This document shows positions 1 to 8,168 of a stretch of DNA of 63,966 bases, piece after piece (positions within the stretch are counted from its first letter, which is position 1; each line of letters starts with the position of its first letter). Under the pieces are notes generated by a model that saw only the letters and a list, made by a program, of their open reading frames with translations, was not told the origin of the DNA and did no database searches. Source of the stretch: Chlorobium sp. (GTDB lineage Bacteria > Bacteroidota > Chlorobiia > Chlorobiales > Chlorobiaceae); NCBI GenBank assembly GCA_028280025.1, contig JANQMO010000016.1, positions 1 to 63,966 of the forward strand. Direction: 5' to 3'. Position numbers and translations under genes: made by a program.

Positions 1-65
1 TATGTTTTCGTGCCATGCTTACAGGTTGTTTTCACAAGATAACCGTAAGATAACACAATTCTTTG

Positions 66-196
66 TTATAACATAGAATTAACCGGACGGGACACTAGCA
101 TCAAGCTAAAGGGCACAACAACCGGGTCGAGGTGACCAAGAGTGGTTATGCTTTTTTTGCCAGCACGGAGTTGACAGCTCACCCAAAACGTTATAA
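66..196 (+). other. Weak attC-like site (upstream boundary of cassette 1)
   Basis: The heptamer TTATAAC at 66-72 is perfectly complementary to GTTATAA at 190-196, just before the first gene. The stretch before the right core (CAGCTCACCCA) resembles the corresponding part of the better site at 1072-1199. The inner L-type arms are not convincing and the core departs from the consensus RYYYAAC/GTTRRRY, so this is a tentative call supported mainly by the better site downstream. Nothing else was recognised in bases 1-216. Confidence 0.25.
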
Positions 197-216
197 AACA
201 AAGGACAGGAAAACCG

Positions 217-1077
217 ATGGCTCGCTCTGATGGTACAGTAACTCCCAGAGTCCGTGTTGCGGTGTCATCCGCAATGGGAGATTTGCGCCGAACTCAGACC
301 GCACTTAACCAATTCCTGTGGTCAACTGAGCTGAGCCTACATTATGTGCTTGATCACTTTCCAAAAGTGTTCCCCGATAGTGAGCAACTGTCCTCTGAAG
401 CACTTGCCCATCTTGATTCAACCGCATGGTTCAGGAACAACCAAGGGCGGCTCAAATACTCGGGCTCGATCGGAGACACGATTGACCAAGTCAAGGCAAA
501 CACGCCCTATTTGTACCGTTCCGTGTTGACATATTTCGCATCTGCTTTTGAGGAGTATTTAGAAGAACGTGTCGGAGAGCTAAACCAGAAGCCGTCTGGC
601 CAAGGCTGGGGACCTTATTTCCAGTCGCTTTCACATCCGAAGTTGACTTCCGCCACAACACCAATTCTGCTTCAAGATGTCATATCTGCGGATATGTGCC
701 GAAAAATTCGAAATCGTGTCGTTCATCAACCATTCAAGCTTCCAACCTCACCGACAGATTCCTATATCGTCAATTTCGTAACTTCTACCATTTCGAACAT
801 CAAGGCTACGCCATGGTGGGACGGTTCCACCGAAGGCATAGTTAGGAATTCTGTCAGCCAATTCATGGCCCAGGTAGTCGAACAGAAAAGCAGTGCGCCC
901 GAAATGCCCATCGAGTTGTTTTACGCCCTATTCAACTTCACATGCTTGGACACTCTCGCCTTTCAAATTGAAGAAGCGCTTATTGATTCAGGGCATATTC
1001 TTGACGGCTACGCGTGGCGTAAGGAATCGGCCGTAAGAAGAACCGATTTGATAATTGAACACGGAAATACTACATAA
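217..1077 (+). CDS. Unknown protein with HEPN-like RNxxxH motif, cassette-borne
   Basis: A 286-residue soluble protein with no signal peptide or membrane segment. I do not recognise a named family. The motif R165-N-R-V-V-H170 fits the R(N/D)x3-4H signature of HEPN ribonuclease-type domains and sits in a predicted helical stretch, as in large HEPN proteins (RiboL-PSP or MAE_28990 type). The start ATG follows a plausible purine-rich site (GGACAGGA). The stop codon lies inside a sequence that looks like the left core of an attC site, a hallmark of integron gene cassettes. No partner antitoxin is adjacent. Reality of the gene is likely; the HEPN reading is inference from one motif. Confidence 0.65.
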   Translation: MARSDGTVTPRVRVAVSSAMGDLRRTQTALNQFLWSTELSLHYVLDHFPKVFPDSEQLSSEALAHLDSTAWFRNNQGRLKYSGSIGDTIDQVKANTPYLYRSVLTYFASAFEEYLEERVGELNQKPSGQGWGPYFQSLSHPKLTSATTPILLQDVISADMCRKIRNRVVHQPFKLPTSPTDSYIVNFVTSTISNIKATPWWDGSTEGIVRNSVSQFMAQVVEQKSSAPEMPIELFYALFNFTCLDTLAFQIEEALIDSGHILDGYAWRKESAVRRTDLIIEHGNTT

Positions 1078-1199
1078 CAATATCGTTACAGCCAACGTGC
1101 TACCCGCATGATTATTCGACCATTAACAAAGATTGAAACCTGCTCGATAGTTCAGACCAACTTGCCGACGCTCGCGAGCGGCTGAACCCAGCGTTGTGC
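1072..1199 (+). other. attC-like recombination site between two cassette-like genes
   Basis: The left core ACATAAC (1072-1078) overlaps the stop codon of the preceding gene and is almost complementary to the right core GTTGTGC (1193-1199), with one wobble and one mismatch. Inside, CAGCC (1089-1093) is complementary to GGCTG (1180-1184), in the position of L arms. The spacers (AACAATATCGTTACAGCC on the left, GGCTGAACCCAGCGTT on the right) closely resemble typical attC sites of the TAACAATTCGTT...GGCTTAACTCAGGCGTT kind. Length (128 nt) is within the attC range. Structure was judged by eye. Confidence 0.5.
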
Positions 1200-1235
1200 G
1201 TACTACCAAACACATCAAATAGAGCGAAGATTGCA

Positions 1236-1949
1236 ATGACTCTTTTTAGATGCACTTCTTTAATATTCCTCAGCCTTCTGTTTATTTCAGTTTTAGGCTG
1301 TGAATCTGGTTCGCGTGAACCAGAAAAATCGACACAATCCGAGCAATCGCCTCCTACACTTTCTGATGAACAGACCTCATACTCGCAATCCGGAGAAACA
1401 GAGGATGCGAGTTACGGTAGCGTCAAGCGGGTATCTGGGCGCATAGTTGTTCCATTAGGCCGTACAAAAGAAGAGTTAACCGCAACGCTAGATCGCGCAG
1501 CGCGGGAAATAGGGAAAGAAACAAATGCCAATGCGGTTATGGTGTTTGCTTACAGGCCTCAGGACGATCCATCCGGCCAGTATACTGCTGGAAAGGCTGT
1601 GTATGCGCCGAATGGGAAATGGGAAGAGGCTACATTTCCCGCTCCAATGCGAGTATCAGTAGACCTGAATGACTTGTACTTTGTTCCGCCAACAAGTCAA
1701 ATCGCCATTGGAGAGACTATCAGATTGAAGACTTCATTGGACGATGTAATTGCTGTATCGAAAGAGTATGGTAGTTGGAGTGATGAAGACATTATCGCCC
1801 GCGTTTCAGTTAGTACTGAAGCAACAATTCTGGAGCGCCGATCTGAACCGATGGGAGATCAAGAATTCGTTCGGTATCGAGTCCGCGTTACCGACGGAGG
1901 TAGAGAAATAAATGGTTGGGTTCATCAGAGCAGTGTAGAAGGGAAATGA
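1236..1949 (+). CDS. Putative lipoprotein with C-terminal SH3-like region
   Basis: An in-frame TTG start exists at 1194, but ATG 1236 directly precedes a clean signal peptide (hydrophobic LIFLSLLFISV) ending in a lipobox-like V-L-G-C, so the mature protein is probably lipid-anchored. About 237 residues from this start. A Ser/Glu/Thr-rich linker follows, then a globular part; the last 60 residues (RYRVRVTDGGREINGWVHQ) look like a bacterial SH3-like fold. Bounded by attC-like cores that are exact complements of each other (GTTGTGC at 1193-1199 and GCACAAC at 1962-1968), as expected for a single mobile cassette. Function unknown. Confidence 0.7.
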   Translation: MTLFRCTSLIFLSLLFISVLGCESGSREPEKSTQSEQSPPTLSDEQTSYSQSGETEDASYGSVKRVSGRIVVPLGRTKEELTATLDRAAREIGKETNANAVMVFAYRPQDDPSGQYTAGKAVYAPNGKWEEATFPAPMRVSVDLNDLYFVPPTSQIAIGETIRLKTSLDDVIAVSKEYGSWSDEDIIARVSVSTEATILERRSEPMGDQEFVRYRVRVTDGGREINGWVHQSSVEGK

Positions 1950-2257
1950 TGTAAAGGCGCGGCACAACTTTTATTCCGTTCCGTCAAGCATTCCGGCTTT
2001 TCTTTTCAGGCTTTTTCCGGTCTATTCGCTCTGATAATATTGAGATTGCTTTTGGCTTCCACCTCACCCATCGTTCTCTACCGTGCTTTCAAAAGCACTT
2101 GGTGGGATTGTTTTTAAACGATAATAGTTTGTTAAAAAAGTATGGAGGCGTTGTTCTTGCTCACGGGCTGAAAGAAGGGAAACAAAAAACGGAGTATATT
2201 AGGACACCTCTATTATTCTGCGCTTCAATTGCATTGTTGAACGGGTAGAAAGGGGGC
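1950..2257. other. Gene-free region with possible third attC-like site
   Basis: GCACAAC at 1962-1968 matches, as reverse complement, the core that opens the preceding cassette (1193-1199). A possible right core is GTTCTCT at 2073-2079, preceded by CACCTCACCCA, similar to the stretches before the other two right cores; the GTTCTCT core itself does not fit the consensus well. The rest is A+T-rich with no reading frame that looks coding. It also contains the downstream region of the minus-strand gene ending at 2258. Confidence 0.35.
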
Positions 2258-3061
2258 TCAATCTTTCACGCATCGCACGGAAAAACCGCATGATTTGCTG
2301 TTGTTGTAACGGCTGACGATACTGTTTGAAGAAAAGAGGCTGCGGCTCAGAGCCGAATCATCACCGATCCCGGTGGATGTCCAGAAGTATGCCTGGTACC
2401 ACTCGTTGAGAAACGTACCGAAATGCTGCCGGTATCCGCCGGGCTGTGCCGCAAAACCGGATTCGTTTGTCGCCCCGGCATTGGGATAAGCCCAGTAACG
2501 GCTTTTGTCGAGCTTCAGCTTACCGCCGACGTTTGTGTCTTTTCCTCTATATCCCCTTTCATAGGCTTCCATGACAGGCATCCCCATGTGCCTCTCAAGC
2601 ATTGCCCACTCCAGATCCGAGGGAACATGCCAGCCTTCCGGAGCAAGTCCCCTGGGATCGTTGACTGCATACCAGTTGTACAGCTTACCATAAACGCCGC
2701 CTCTCCTTGTATCGTTCTTGTAATAACACCATGCCCCCTTTTTCTCCCTGTTGCATTGCTGCCATTCCCGGGCGGATATGGCATGAACGATCCTGTCTCC
2801 ATTTCTGTAGCGGGTAACGGCAAGATTTTCCTTCATCCATACCTGTGGTGATAAACCGCTGTCCCCTGATGCAATAACGACCGTCGTGTATCGGTTTCCG
2901 TCAATATCCCTGACCATGCTTTCTTCATCGGCCGCCAATCCGTTCGGGAGCTGCCAAATGACAAAAAATGCTGCAAGCAGCAGGCGAATGCCGCCTGGCA
3001 GAGCTGCATGAAGAATATTTCCATAACGTGCCGAGACAACACCTTCACGCTGTATCTTCAT
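2258..3061 (-). CDS. FISUMP-domain exported protein (copy 1)
   Basis: 267 residues. The N-terminus has a hydrophobic segment (about residues 24-43, IRLLLAAFFVIWQLPNGLAA) typical of a signal peptide. The remainder fits the Fibrobacter succinogenes major paralogous (FISUMP) domain: DIDGN-Y-T near residue 52, QVWMKENL, TRYRNGD, VYGKLYNWYAV, PRGLAPEGWHVP, GGKLK, ATNESGF and the terminal CGFSVRCVKD. These are exported proteins of unknown role, common in Bacteroidetes/Fibrobacteres relatives. It starts 5 nt after the pepD stop codon on the same strand and is probably co-transcribed with it. A paralogue lies at 31183-31920 with the same motif order. Confidence 0.85.
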   Translation of the reverse strand: MKIQREGVVSARYGNILHAALPGGIRLLLAAFFVIWQLPNGLAADEESMVRDIDGNRYTTVVIASGDSGLSPQVWMKENLAVTRYRNGDRIVHAISAREWQQCNREKKGAWCYYKNDTRRGGVYGKLYNWYAVNDPRGLAPEGWHVPSDLEWAMLERHMGMPVMEAYERGYRGKDTNVGGKLKLDKSRYWAYPNAGATNESGFAAQPGGYRQHFGTFLNEWYQAYFWTSTGIGDDSALSRSLFSSNSIVSRYNNSKSCGFSVRCVKD

Positions 3062-3066
3062 GTTTT

Positions 3067-4518
3067 CTATAGTTTCCCAAGCGTTGCAACCAGAAAGTCC
3101 CAGAATCTGCTAACCGACGCAATATCCACCATTTCATGCGGCGAGTGGGGATAGCGAATGGTCGGTCCAAAAGAAATCATCTCCAGTTCGGGATAGATCG
3201 CTCCGATAATCCCGCATTCGAGCCCGGCATGAAGCGCTTTGACTCCGGGAGTTTTCCCGAAAGTGGCCGTGTAAATATCCTTCATCCTTTCAAGAATCGC
3301 TGCACCAGGCTCCGGCCTCCAGCCGGGATACCCTTCATCGTAGACACTTTGAGCACCAGCGAGGTCGAAAACGCATGTGATCATCGTCCGGAGGTCATCC
3401 CGCGCTGAATCCAGCGAGCTTCTGAGCAGGCACTCTATGGTAACCTCGTTGTCGCCGGACCTCACCCGGGCAAGGTTGTTGGAGGTTTCAACCAGCCCCT
3501 CGATCCGGTCGCTCATCCGAATGAGACCGTTCGGGCAGGCATACAGCGCCTTGAGCAGCGCAAAAAAAGCACCCTCCTCCATAACGCTGTCAGGTGTATC
3601 GATCATTTCAGCGTGTATGGAAAGCTCGGGTTCCGCCAGAATCATCTCCTGCCGTATCGTCTCGGCATGATCGGCAATGTGTTGTATCAGGAGCTCGGCA
3701 TTGTAGGAATGAACAACGACCGCCGCTGTTGAATCGCGGGGTATGGCATTGAAAAGACCGCCGCCGTCGATCGATGCGAGCAGCATTCCGTAGCGCAGGT
3801 ATCCCTGGTAGAGAATACGATTCATGATTTTGTTGGCATTGCCGCGGCCCAGATGAATGTCCATACCGCTGTGACCACCCTGCAAGCCGCTGACAGATAT
3901 ACTGACGCCGGTATATCCTTCAGGAACAGGATTTCTGTCACATCTGAAGGTCATCGTGCCGCCGAGACCGCCGGCACAGCCGATAAACAGATCACCCTCC
4001 TCTTCGGAATCGAGGTTGAGAAGAATGTCCCCCTGGAGCAGGCCCGGCTGCAATCCGAGAGCCCCGGTCATGCCGGCCTCTTCATTGGCTGTAAACAGTA
4101 CTTCAAGAGGTCCGTGCGGTACGGAATCCGATTCGAGTACAGCCATGGCAGCCGCAACGCCGATACCGTTATCGGCTCCAAGGGTAGTGCCGTCCGCCGT
4201 TACAATGTCTCCACGGACGAGAGCATTTATCGGATCGTTCAAAAAATCATGAGTACTGCCTGCAGACGCCTGAGGCACCATATCGAGATGAGCCTGCAGG
4301 ATAACTCCTTTGCGGTTATCCATACCCTGCATCGCGGGCTTGCGTATCAAGATATTGCCAGCGGTGTCCTGGATGGTCTCAAAACCGAGATTCCTGCTGA
4401 AGTCAATGACAAACGTCCTTACTTTTTCTTCATGACCTGACGGACGGGGAATTCGGGTCAGGTTATAGAAATGGCTCCATAGAACAAGCGGTTCAAGTTC
4501 CACAATATCTTTGCCCAT
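3067..4518 (-). CDS. pepD: Cytosol non-specific dipeptidase / aminoacyl-histidine dipeptidase (M20C)
   Basis: 483 residues, the usual length for PepD. It hydrolyses dipeptides such as Xaa-His with two bound metal ions in the cytosol. Metal-site and catalytic motifs visible: AHLDMVPQ (first His and the general Asp), TLGADNGIG (bridging Asp), TANEEAGMTG (catalytic Glu and metal Glu), NLDSEEEGD, and C-terminal GLECGIIG and SPHEMV (last His). The lid/dimerisation domain lies between about residues 200 and 400. ATG at 4518 is the first good start. It stands at the head of a two-gene unit with the FISUMP gene. Confidence 0.95.
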   Translation of the reverse strand: MGKDIVELEPLVLWSHFYNLTRIPRPSGHEEKVRTFVIDFSRNLGFETIQDTAGNILIRKPAMQGMDNRKGVILQAHLDMVPQASAGSTHDFLNDPINALVRGDIVTADGTTLGADNGIGVAAAMAVLESDSVPHGPLEVLFTANEEAGMTGALGLQPGLLQGDILLNLDSEEEGDLFIGCAGGLGGTMTFRCDRNPVPEGYTGVSISVSGLQGGHSGMDIHLGRGNANKIMNRILYQGYLRYGMLLASIDGGGLFNAIPRDSTAAVVVHSYNAELLIQHIADHAETIRQEMILAEPELSIHAEMIDTPDSVMEEGAFFALLKALYACPNGLIRMSDRIEGLVETSNNLARVRSGDNEVTIECLLRSSLDSARDDLRTMITCVFDLAGAQSVYDEGYPGWRPEPGAAILERMKDIYTATFGKTPGVKALHAGLECGIIGAIYPELEMISFGPTIRYPHSPHEMVDIASVSRFWDFLVATLGKL

Positions 4519-4661
4519 GGATTGCTGTATTATTGTTTGCAGTCACGCAACACGACAGAAGAAAGAAACCGGCAGGGGAATATCGTTCTCTTCGATCATT
4601 TGTGCTATATTCTTCATGATGTCCGGACCGATATTCCACAACCTTTTAACAACACGTAGCT

Positions 4662-4889
4662 ATGGCAAACGGCAACAATGGCGTTTTTTCCGATCTGTTC
4701 AACGCGGTAGGCAATACAACCCAGAATGTCGCCGATACCGTTGTCGATGGCGCATCCAATGCGACATCGGCTGCTCAAACCTATGTCAATCTCTGCCTCA
4801 ACATCGCAACCGGCGCAGTCTCAGCCGGCCTGAAGGTTGTCGAAGGCATTGCATCAGGCATTTCCTCCGCCCTCACACCGAAACAGTAA
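4662..4889 (+). CDS. Chlorosome envelope protein, CsmB/CsmF type
   Basis: A 75-residue protein, the same size as CsmB and CsmF of Chlorobaculum tepidum, beginning MANGNNG and ending in SALTPKQ, a tail that I associate with these envelope proteins. It is Ala/Thr/Val/Asn-rich and amphipathic without a signal peptide, as expected for a protein embedded in the lipid monolayer around the light-harvesting chlorosome. It stands alone between convergent and divergent genes, and is followed at 4910-4941 by a strong hairpin. Which Csm paralogue it is cannot be settled by eye. This is the best single marker of the organism's identity. Confidence 0.8.
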   Translation: MANGNNGVFSDLFNAVGNTTQNVADTVVDGASNATSAAQTYVNLCLNIATGAVSAGLKVVEGIASGISSALTPKQ

Positions 4890-4909
4890 CGTTCGCCTTA
4901 GATTGATAA

Positions 4910-4941
4910 AACCTCCCTGCGCTTTCGAATGCAGGGAGGTT
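4910..4941. terminator. Hairpin terminator between convergent genes
   Basis: ACCTCCCTGC (4911-4920) and GCAGGGAGGT (4931-4940) are perfect complements with a 10-nt loop, extended by one A-T pair. The minus strand continues into TTTT, the plus strand only into TT. It lies between the chlorosome gene and the SleB-like gene and probably stops transcription from both sides. Confidence 0.8.
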
Positions 4942-4980
4942 AAAGAGAATCATGCCCGAAACAGGATTGAAAGGACATGA

Positions 4981-5541
4981 TTACATATAGAAAACATGTC
5001 TGCCGATCGTAGCGACTTCCTGTTTGTTGGCTGTCCAGTAGGGCGAAACATAATCGGCATGATAGTACATCACCCCTTCGAGTTTTTTAGCCAGAGGAAG
5101 ATCGGGATTCATCATGACCTCGGCTGCGGCTGCTTTGGCTTTTTTCCACGCACGCCGGTTTCTCACCTTGTCCGACCTTCCGTCCCAGAACCAGCTGAAC
5201 TGCTTGTAGTCTTTCACCACTTCTTCGATGGAATCGGGATAGTCGGGTGAATTGACGCGGTTGAGCGTGACAATCCCTACAGCCAGCATTCCTTCCCATG
5301 ATTCACCTCGCGCTTCATGGTAGATGTTGCGGGCAAGCCACTCCATCTCTCTGCTTTTGAGGGTTTCGACATAACCCTCGCACTCCTGGCCGGCTCTGTG
5401 CCGGGGATGAGAGGATATCAGGTTTTTGGCCATCAATCCCATCGAAAAAAGACCGACAATGGCAACCGCGCTCCCCAGCGTTTTTGCCTTGTCTGCCGGT
5501 ATGGTACCAACCTGTTTTTTTATGTTTTCGATAAGATTCAT
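4981..5541 (-). CDS. SleB-like cell wall hydrolase
   Basis: 186 residues. A single N-terminal hydrophobic segment (about residues 22-42, TLGSAVAIVGLFSMGLMAKN) suggests membrane anchoring or export. The rest matches the SleB / Hydrolase_2 family of lytic transglycosylase-like cortex and wall hydrolases: LARNIYHEARGES with the presumed catalytic Glu, AVGIVTLNRV, YKQFSWFWDG and the terminal HVFYM. In a non-spore-former it would act in peptidoglycan remodelling. An AT-rich perfect inverted repeat (5710-5734) lies in its upstream region. Confidence 0.85.
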   Translation of the reverse strand: MNLIENIKKQVGTIPADKAKTLGSAVAIVGLFSMGLMAKNLISSHPRHRAGQECEGYVETLKSREMEWLARNIYHEARGESWEGMLAVGIVTLNRVNSPDYPDSIEEVVKDYKQFSWFWDGRSDKVRNRRAWKKAKAAAAEVMMNPDLPLAKKLEGVMYYHADYVSPYWTANKQEVATIGRHVFYM

Positions 5542-5826
5542 ACAATGAGATCTTTGTTAAAGAGCCTCTGCTGCATTCTTCTGTGATCATTACTGTGTAA
5601 AAACCGGCTTTTTATAAAGAGCACGGAATACTTCGTTCTTCCTCACGACAAGAGGAACGGAAGTCAGAGACGATTGCAGAAAAAACACCTGAAACGCTCT
5701 TATTCGTTCACAGTAATATACACAATATTACTGTATACAACCTCCGGAATGTCTGAAAGCCCACCTGGATGTGCATTGACAAAGGATCTCGTATACAGGA
5801 CGGGACAAGCCATCCTGCGGCCGGCG
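5542..5826. other. Intergenic region with perfect inverted repeat
   Basis: No gene was recognised. The notable item is ACAGTAATAT (5710-5719), loop ACACA, then ATATTACTGT (5725-5734): a perfect 10-bp inverted repeat. It lies about 170 nt upstream of the SleB-like gene and about 95 nt downstream of the hybrid kinase gene, so it could be an operator or an AT-rich hairpin at the kinase 3' end. Confidence 0.5.
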
Positions 5827-7995
5827 TCAGACAAACCTGCTTATTTTTTCAAGCAGCAGTCTGACATCGAAAGGCTTGATCAGGTAATCGTTCATACCGG
5901 CATCGATAGCCTTCCTGACAAGATGCTCATCGGATTCTCCACTGAAGCCGATAACCGGCAGTGATGCGACACGGGCACTACCCGATTGCCTTATGTACTG
6001 CGTCGCCTTTATGCCGTTGAGGACAGGCATTCCGATATCCATAAGCACCAGGTCGAATGCACCATTTTCAAGCTTTTCAAGAGCCTCTTTGCCATTGACT
6101 GCTTCATCAACCATCACACTGTATTTCTGGAGCAGAATAGATACGGACATACGGTTGATGGAAGAATCATCAGCGATAAGCACCTTTTTGCCCTTCATCC
6201 TGTACCAGGCGATCTCCTGGTGATCCTTGAACACGCCGGCAAGTTCACCGATCAGTTCCCTTTCCGTGCAGGGCTTGGTGATCAGGCCCTGCATGCCGGC
6301 TTTTTTTGCTCTGCCGCGTGCGACCGTAAACGGCTGTTCGGTATAGGCGACAATCGGAACCATGGAAGAAGCCTGTCCTGCTTCCCCCTCCCGGATCTTT
6401 TCGGTAGCCGTATAACCATCCATCACCGGCATTGCTATGTTCATGAGCACGATATCATAGCGGGTCGAAGTGATTTTCTCGATAGCCTCCCTTCCATCTG
6501 CCGCCTCATCGATGACTGCACCAAGAGGCGTCAGCGCATTTTTTGCCACCGCACGATCTTTTTCCTTGTCATCGACCACAAGAATGCGTTTCTGCTCGAA
6601 AAGGATTTTGTTTTCCCGGACAAGCTTTTCATGGCTTGCCTGAATTTCAGCGTCTGTAACCGGAGGAAACGACAGAACAAACTCAGTATATTCTCCCTCG
6701 ACGGAATGACAGGCAATGTCACCATCGAAGGCCAGCATAACCCTTTTGCAATAGGACAGCCCAAGACCTGTTCCGCCTTTCTTTGTCGATGTGAAATAAG
6801 GATTGAACAGCTTGTCGAGGTTTTCAGGAGAGATCCCAGGCCCGGTGTCTTTTACTTTCACCTTGTTAACCGTCTCTCCCTTCTCAAGCGTTATACAAAT
6901 CCTGGCATCGGGGCGCGATTCAAGAAAATAAAGCGCGTTTTTTATCAGGTTGAAAAGAACGAAAATGTACATCGTTTCATTGATCCGGAACATGAAATCA
7001 CTCCGGCAGTCGACCGTTATCTTTTCCCGCTCAGCACTCGACTCAAAGCCATATTCATCGATAGCCTTGCTGGTCATCAACAACGCGGGAGCGTAACTGA
7101 AACTGCTTTTGCTGACAGGTTTCTCCTTAACCTCGTCAAGGATCATGGAGATAATCTGGGAACCCCGTTTGACGGCAATCTGACACCATGTGACATGCTG
7201 ATACAGGCTGTCGAGCACATCCAGCAGATTTTCTGCCTTCAAACCGGCTTCTCTTGGACAGCTTCCCCTGTAAACGGGCAATTGCTCTTCGATAATCTCG
7301 AGATTGAGCTTGACCTGACTCAGGGGATTGCGCATTTCGTGGGCGATGCTTCCCGCCAGAGCCTGCAAAGCCTCGTTCTTTTCCATAGCTGCCTGGCCCC
7401 GCCGGTTGCTGGCACTGAACAGATAACCGGCTGCAACGGTGACGACAAGCACACTTGTATAGGCAGGAATATCAAATTCAGGGTTCAAAACAGCGTTGGG
7501 TGTTGTCAGAAAAAAAGCGGCGACACCCGCCAAAACACCGACACAGATATCGAAAAGCAGCATCAGCCAGTTCGGCACAAACAGGATCAGAACAAAGAAC
7601 ATAAAGATCTCCCAATAGAGCCAAAGCTCATGGAAATCATTTTTAAGGAGTAAAAACGTAAACAGGAACGGCAGGATGAAGATCAGAGAAAAATGCCAGA
7701 AAAGAGGAAAATACTTTTTGGCCGCCGGTGATTCACTCCTGACGAAAACAACCGACAGCAAAGCAAGCACAGAACCTGTAAGACGTATCGTCAGGTTTTC
7801 ATACGGCATATGAAAAACGTACTTGAGAAGCAGGTAGAACAGTATGTTGCCGGGCGCGGCGATGAGCACCCCCCAGAGAATAACTGACCGGGAGATCTGC
7901 GTGCCCTCTTTGATACTTTTTCTGATATAGTCCGAAAGACTCATATCGGCTCTGGTTGACACATAACGCAGCATCTTTTTCTTTGATGGCAACAC
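5827..7995 (-). CDS. CqsS-like membrane hybrid histidine kinase with two receiver domains
   Basis: 722 residues. About six transmembrane helices fill residues 35-205, followed directly by a histidine kinase: H-box AHEMRNPLSQVKL with H219, N-box NLIKNALYF, G1 DTGPGISPENL and G2 GGTGLGLSYCKR. Two receiver domains follow. In the first (about residues 480-600) the phosphoacceptor position is Asn519 (VLMNIAMP), while Asp519 would be expected; the second (about 610-722) keeps Asp653 (VLMDIGMP). Six helices directly joined to the kinase without PAS or HAMP resemble CqsS/LqsS kinases that sense alpha-hydroxyketone autoinducers; that ligand is inference. No autoinducer synthase gene is adjacent. Confidence 0.85.
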   Translation of the reverse strand: MLPSKKKMLRYVSTRADMSLSDYIRKSIKEGTQISRSVILWGVLIAAPGNILFYLLLKYVFHMPYENLTIRLTGSVLALLSVVFVRSESPAAKKYFPLFWHFSLIFILPFLFTFLLLKNDFHELWLYWEIFMFFVLILFVPNWLMLLFDICVGVLAGVAAFFLTTPNAVLNPEFDIPAYTSVLVVTVAAGYLFSASNRRGQAAMEKNEALQALAGSIAHEMRNPLSQVKLNLEIIEEQLPVYRGSCPREAGLKAENLLDVLDSLYQHVTWCQIAVKRGSQIISMILDEVKEKPVSKSSFSYAPALLMTSKAIDEYGFESSAEREKITVDCRSDFMFRINETMYIFVLFNLIKNALYFLESRPDARICITLEKGETVNKVKVKDTGPGISPENLDKLFNPYFTSTKKGGTGLGLSYCKRVMLAFDGDIACHSVEGEYTEFVLSFPPVTDAEIQASHEKLVRENKILFEQKRILVVDDKEKDRAVAKNALTPLGAVIDEAADGREAIEKITSTRYDIVLMNIAMPVMDGYTATEKIREGEAGQASSMVPIVAYTEQPFTVARGRAKKAGMQGLITKPCTERELIGELAGVFKDHQEIAWYRMKGKKVLIADDSSINRMSVSILLQKYSVMVDEAVNGKEALEKLENGAFDLVLMDIGMPVLNGIKATQYIRQSGSARVASLPVIGFSGESDEHLVRKAIDAGMNDYLIKPFDVRLLLEKISRFV

Positions 7996-8168
7996 CGTAC
8001 TGCGGCAATTATGCCGCCGGCGATACCTTCAAAGGTGAACTTATTACAAAAGAATACCGGGGATCGGGACAAGTGACCATTACAGGTACACTTCTTTCAA
8101 GTTACGCAAAAGAACGAAATATAAGACGTTGCTCCTTCACAGCTTGCCAGATCGGTGCGGAATGCAGG

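Noticed and set aside
2423..2851. Plus-strand frame across the first FISUMP gene
   Set aside because: Antisense shadow of a clear protein domain on the minus strand.
5986..7653. A long plus-strand frame of 555 codons
   Set aside because: It is antisense to the hybrid kinase, has no family resemblance, and the kinase motifs are unmistakable on the other strand.
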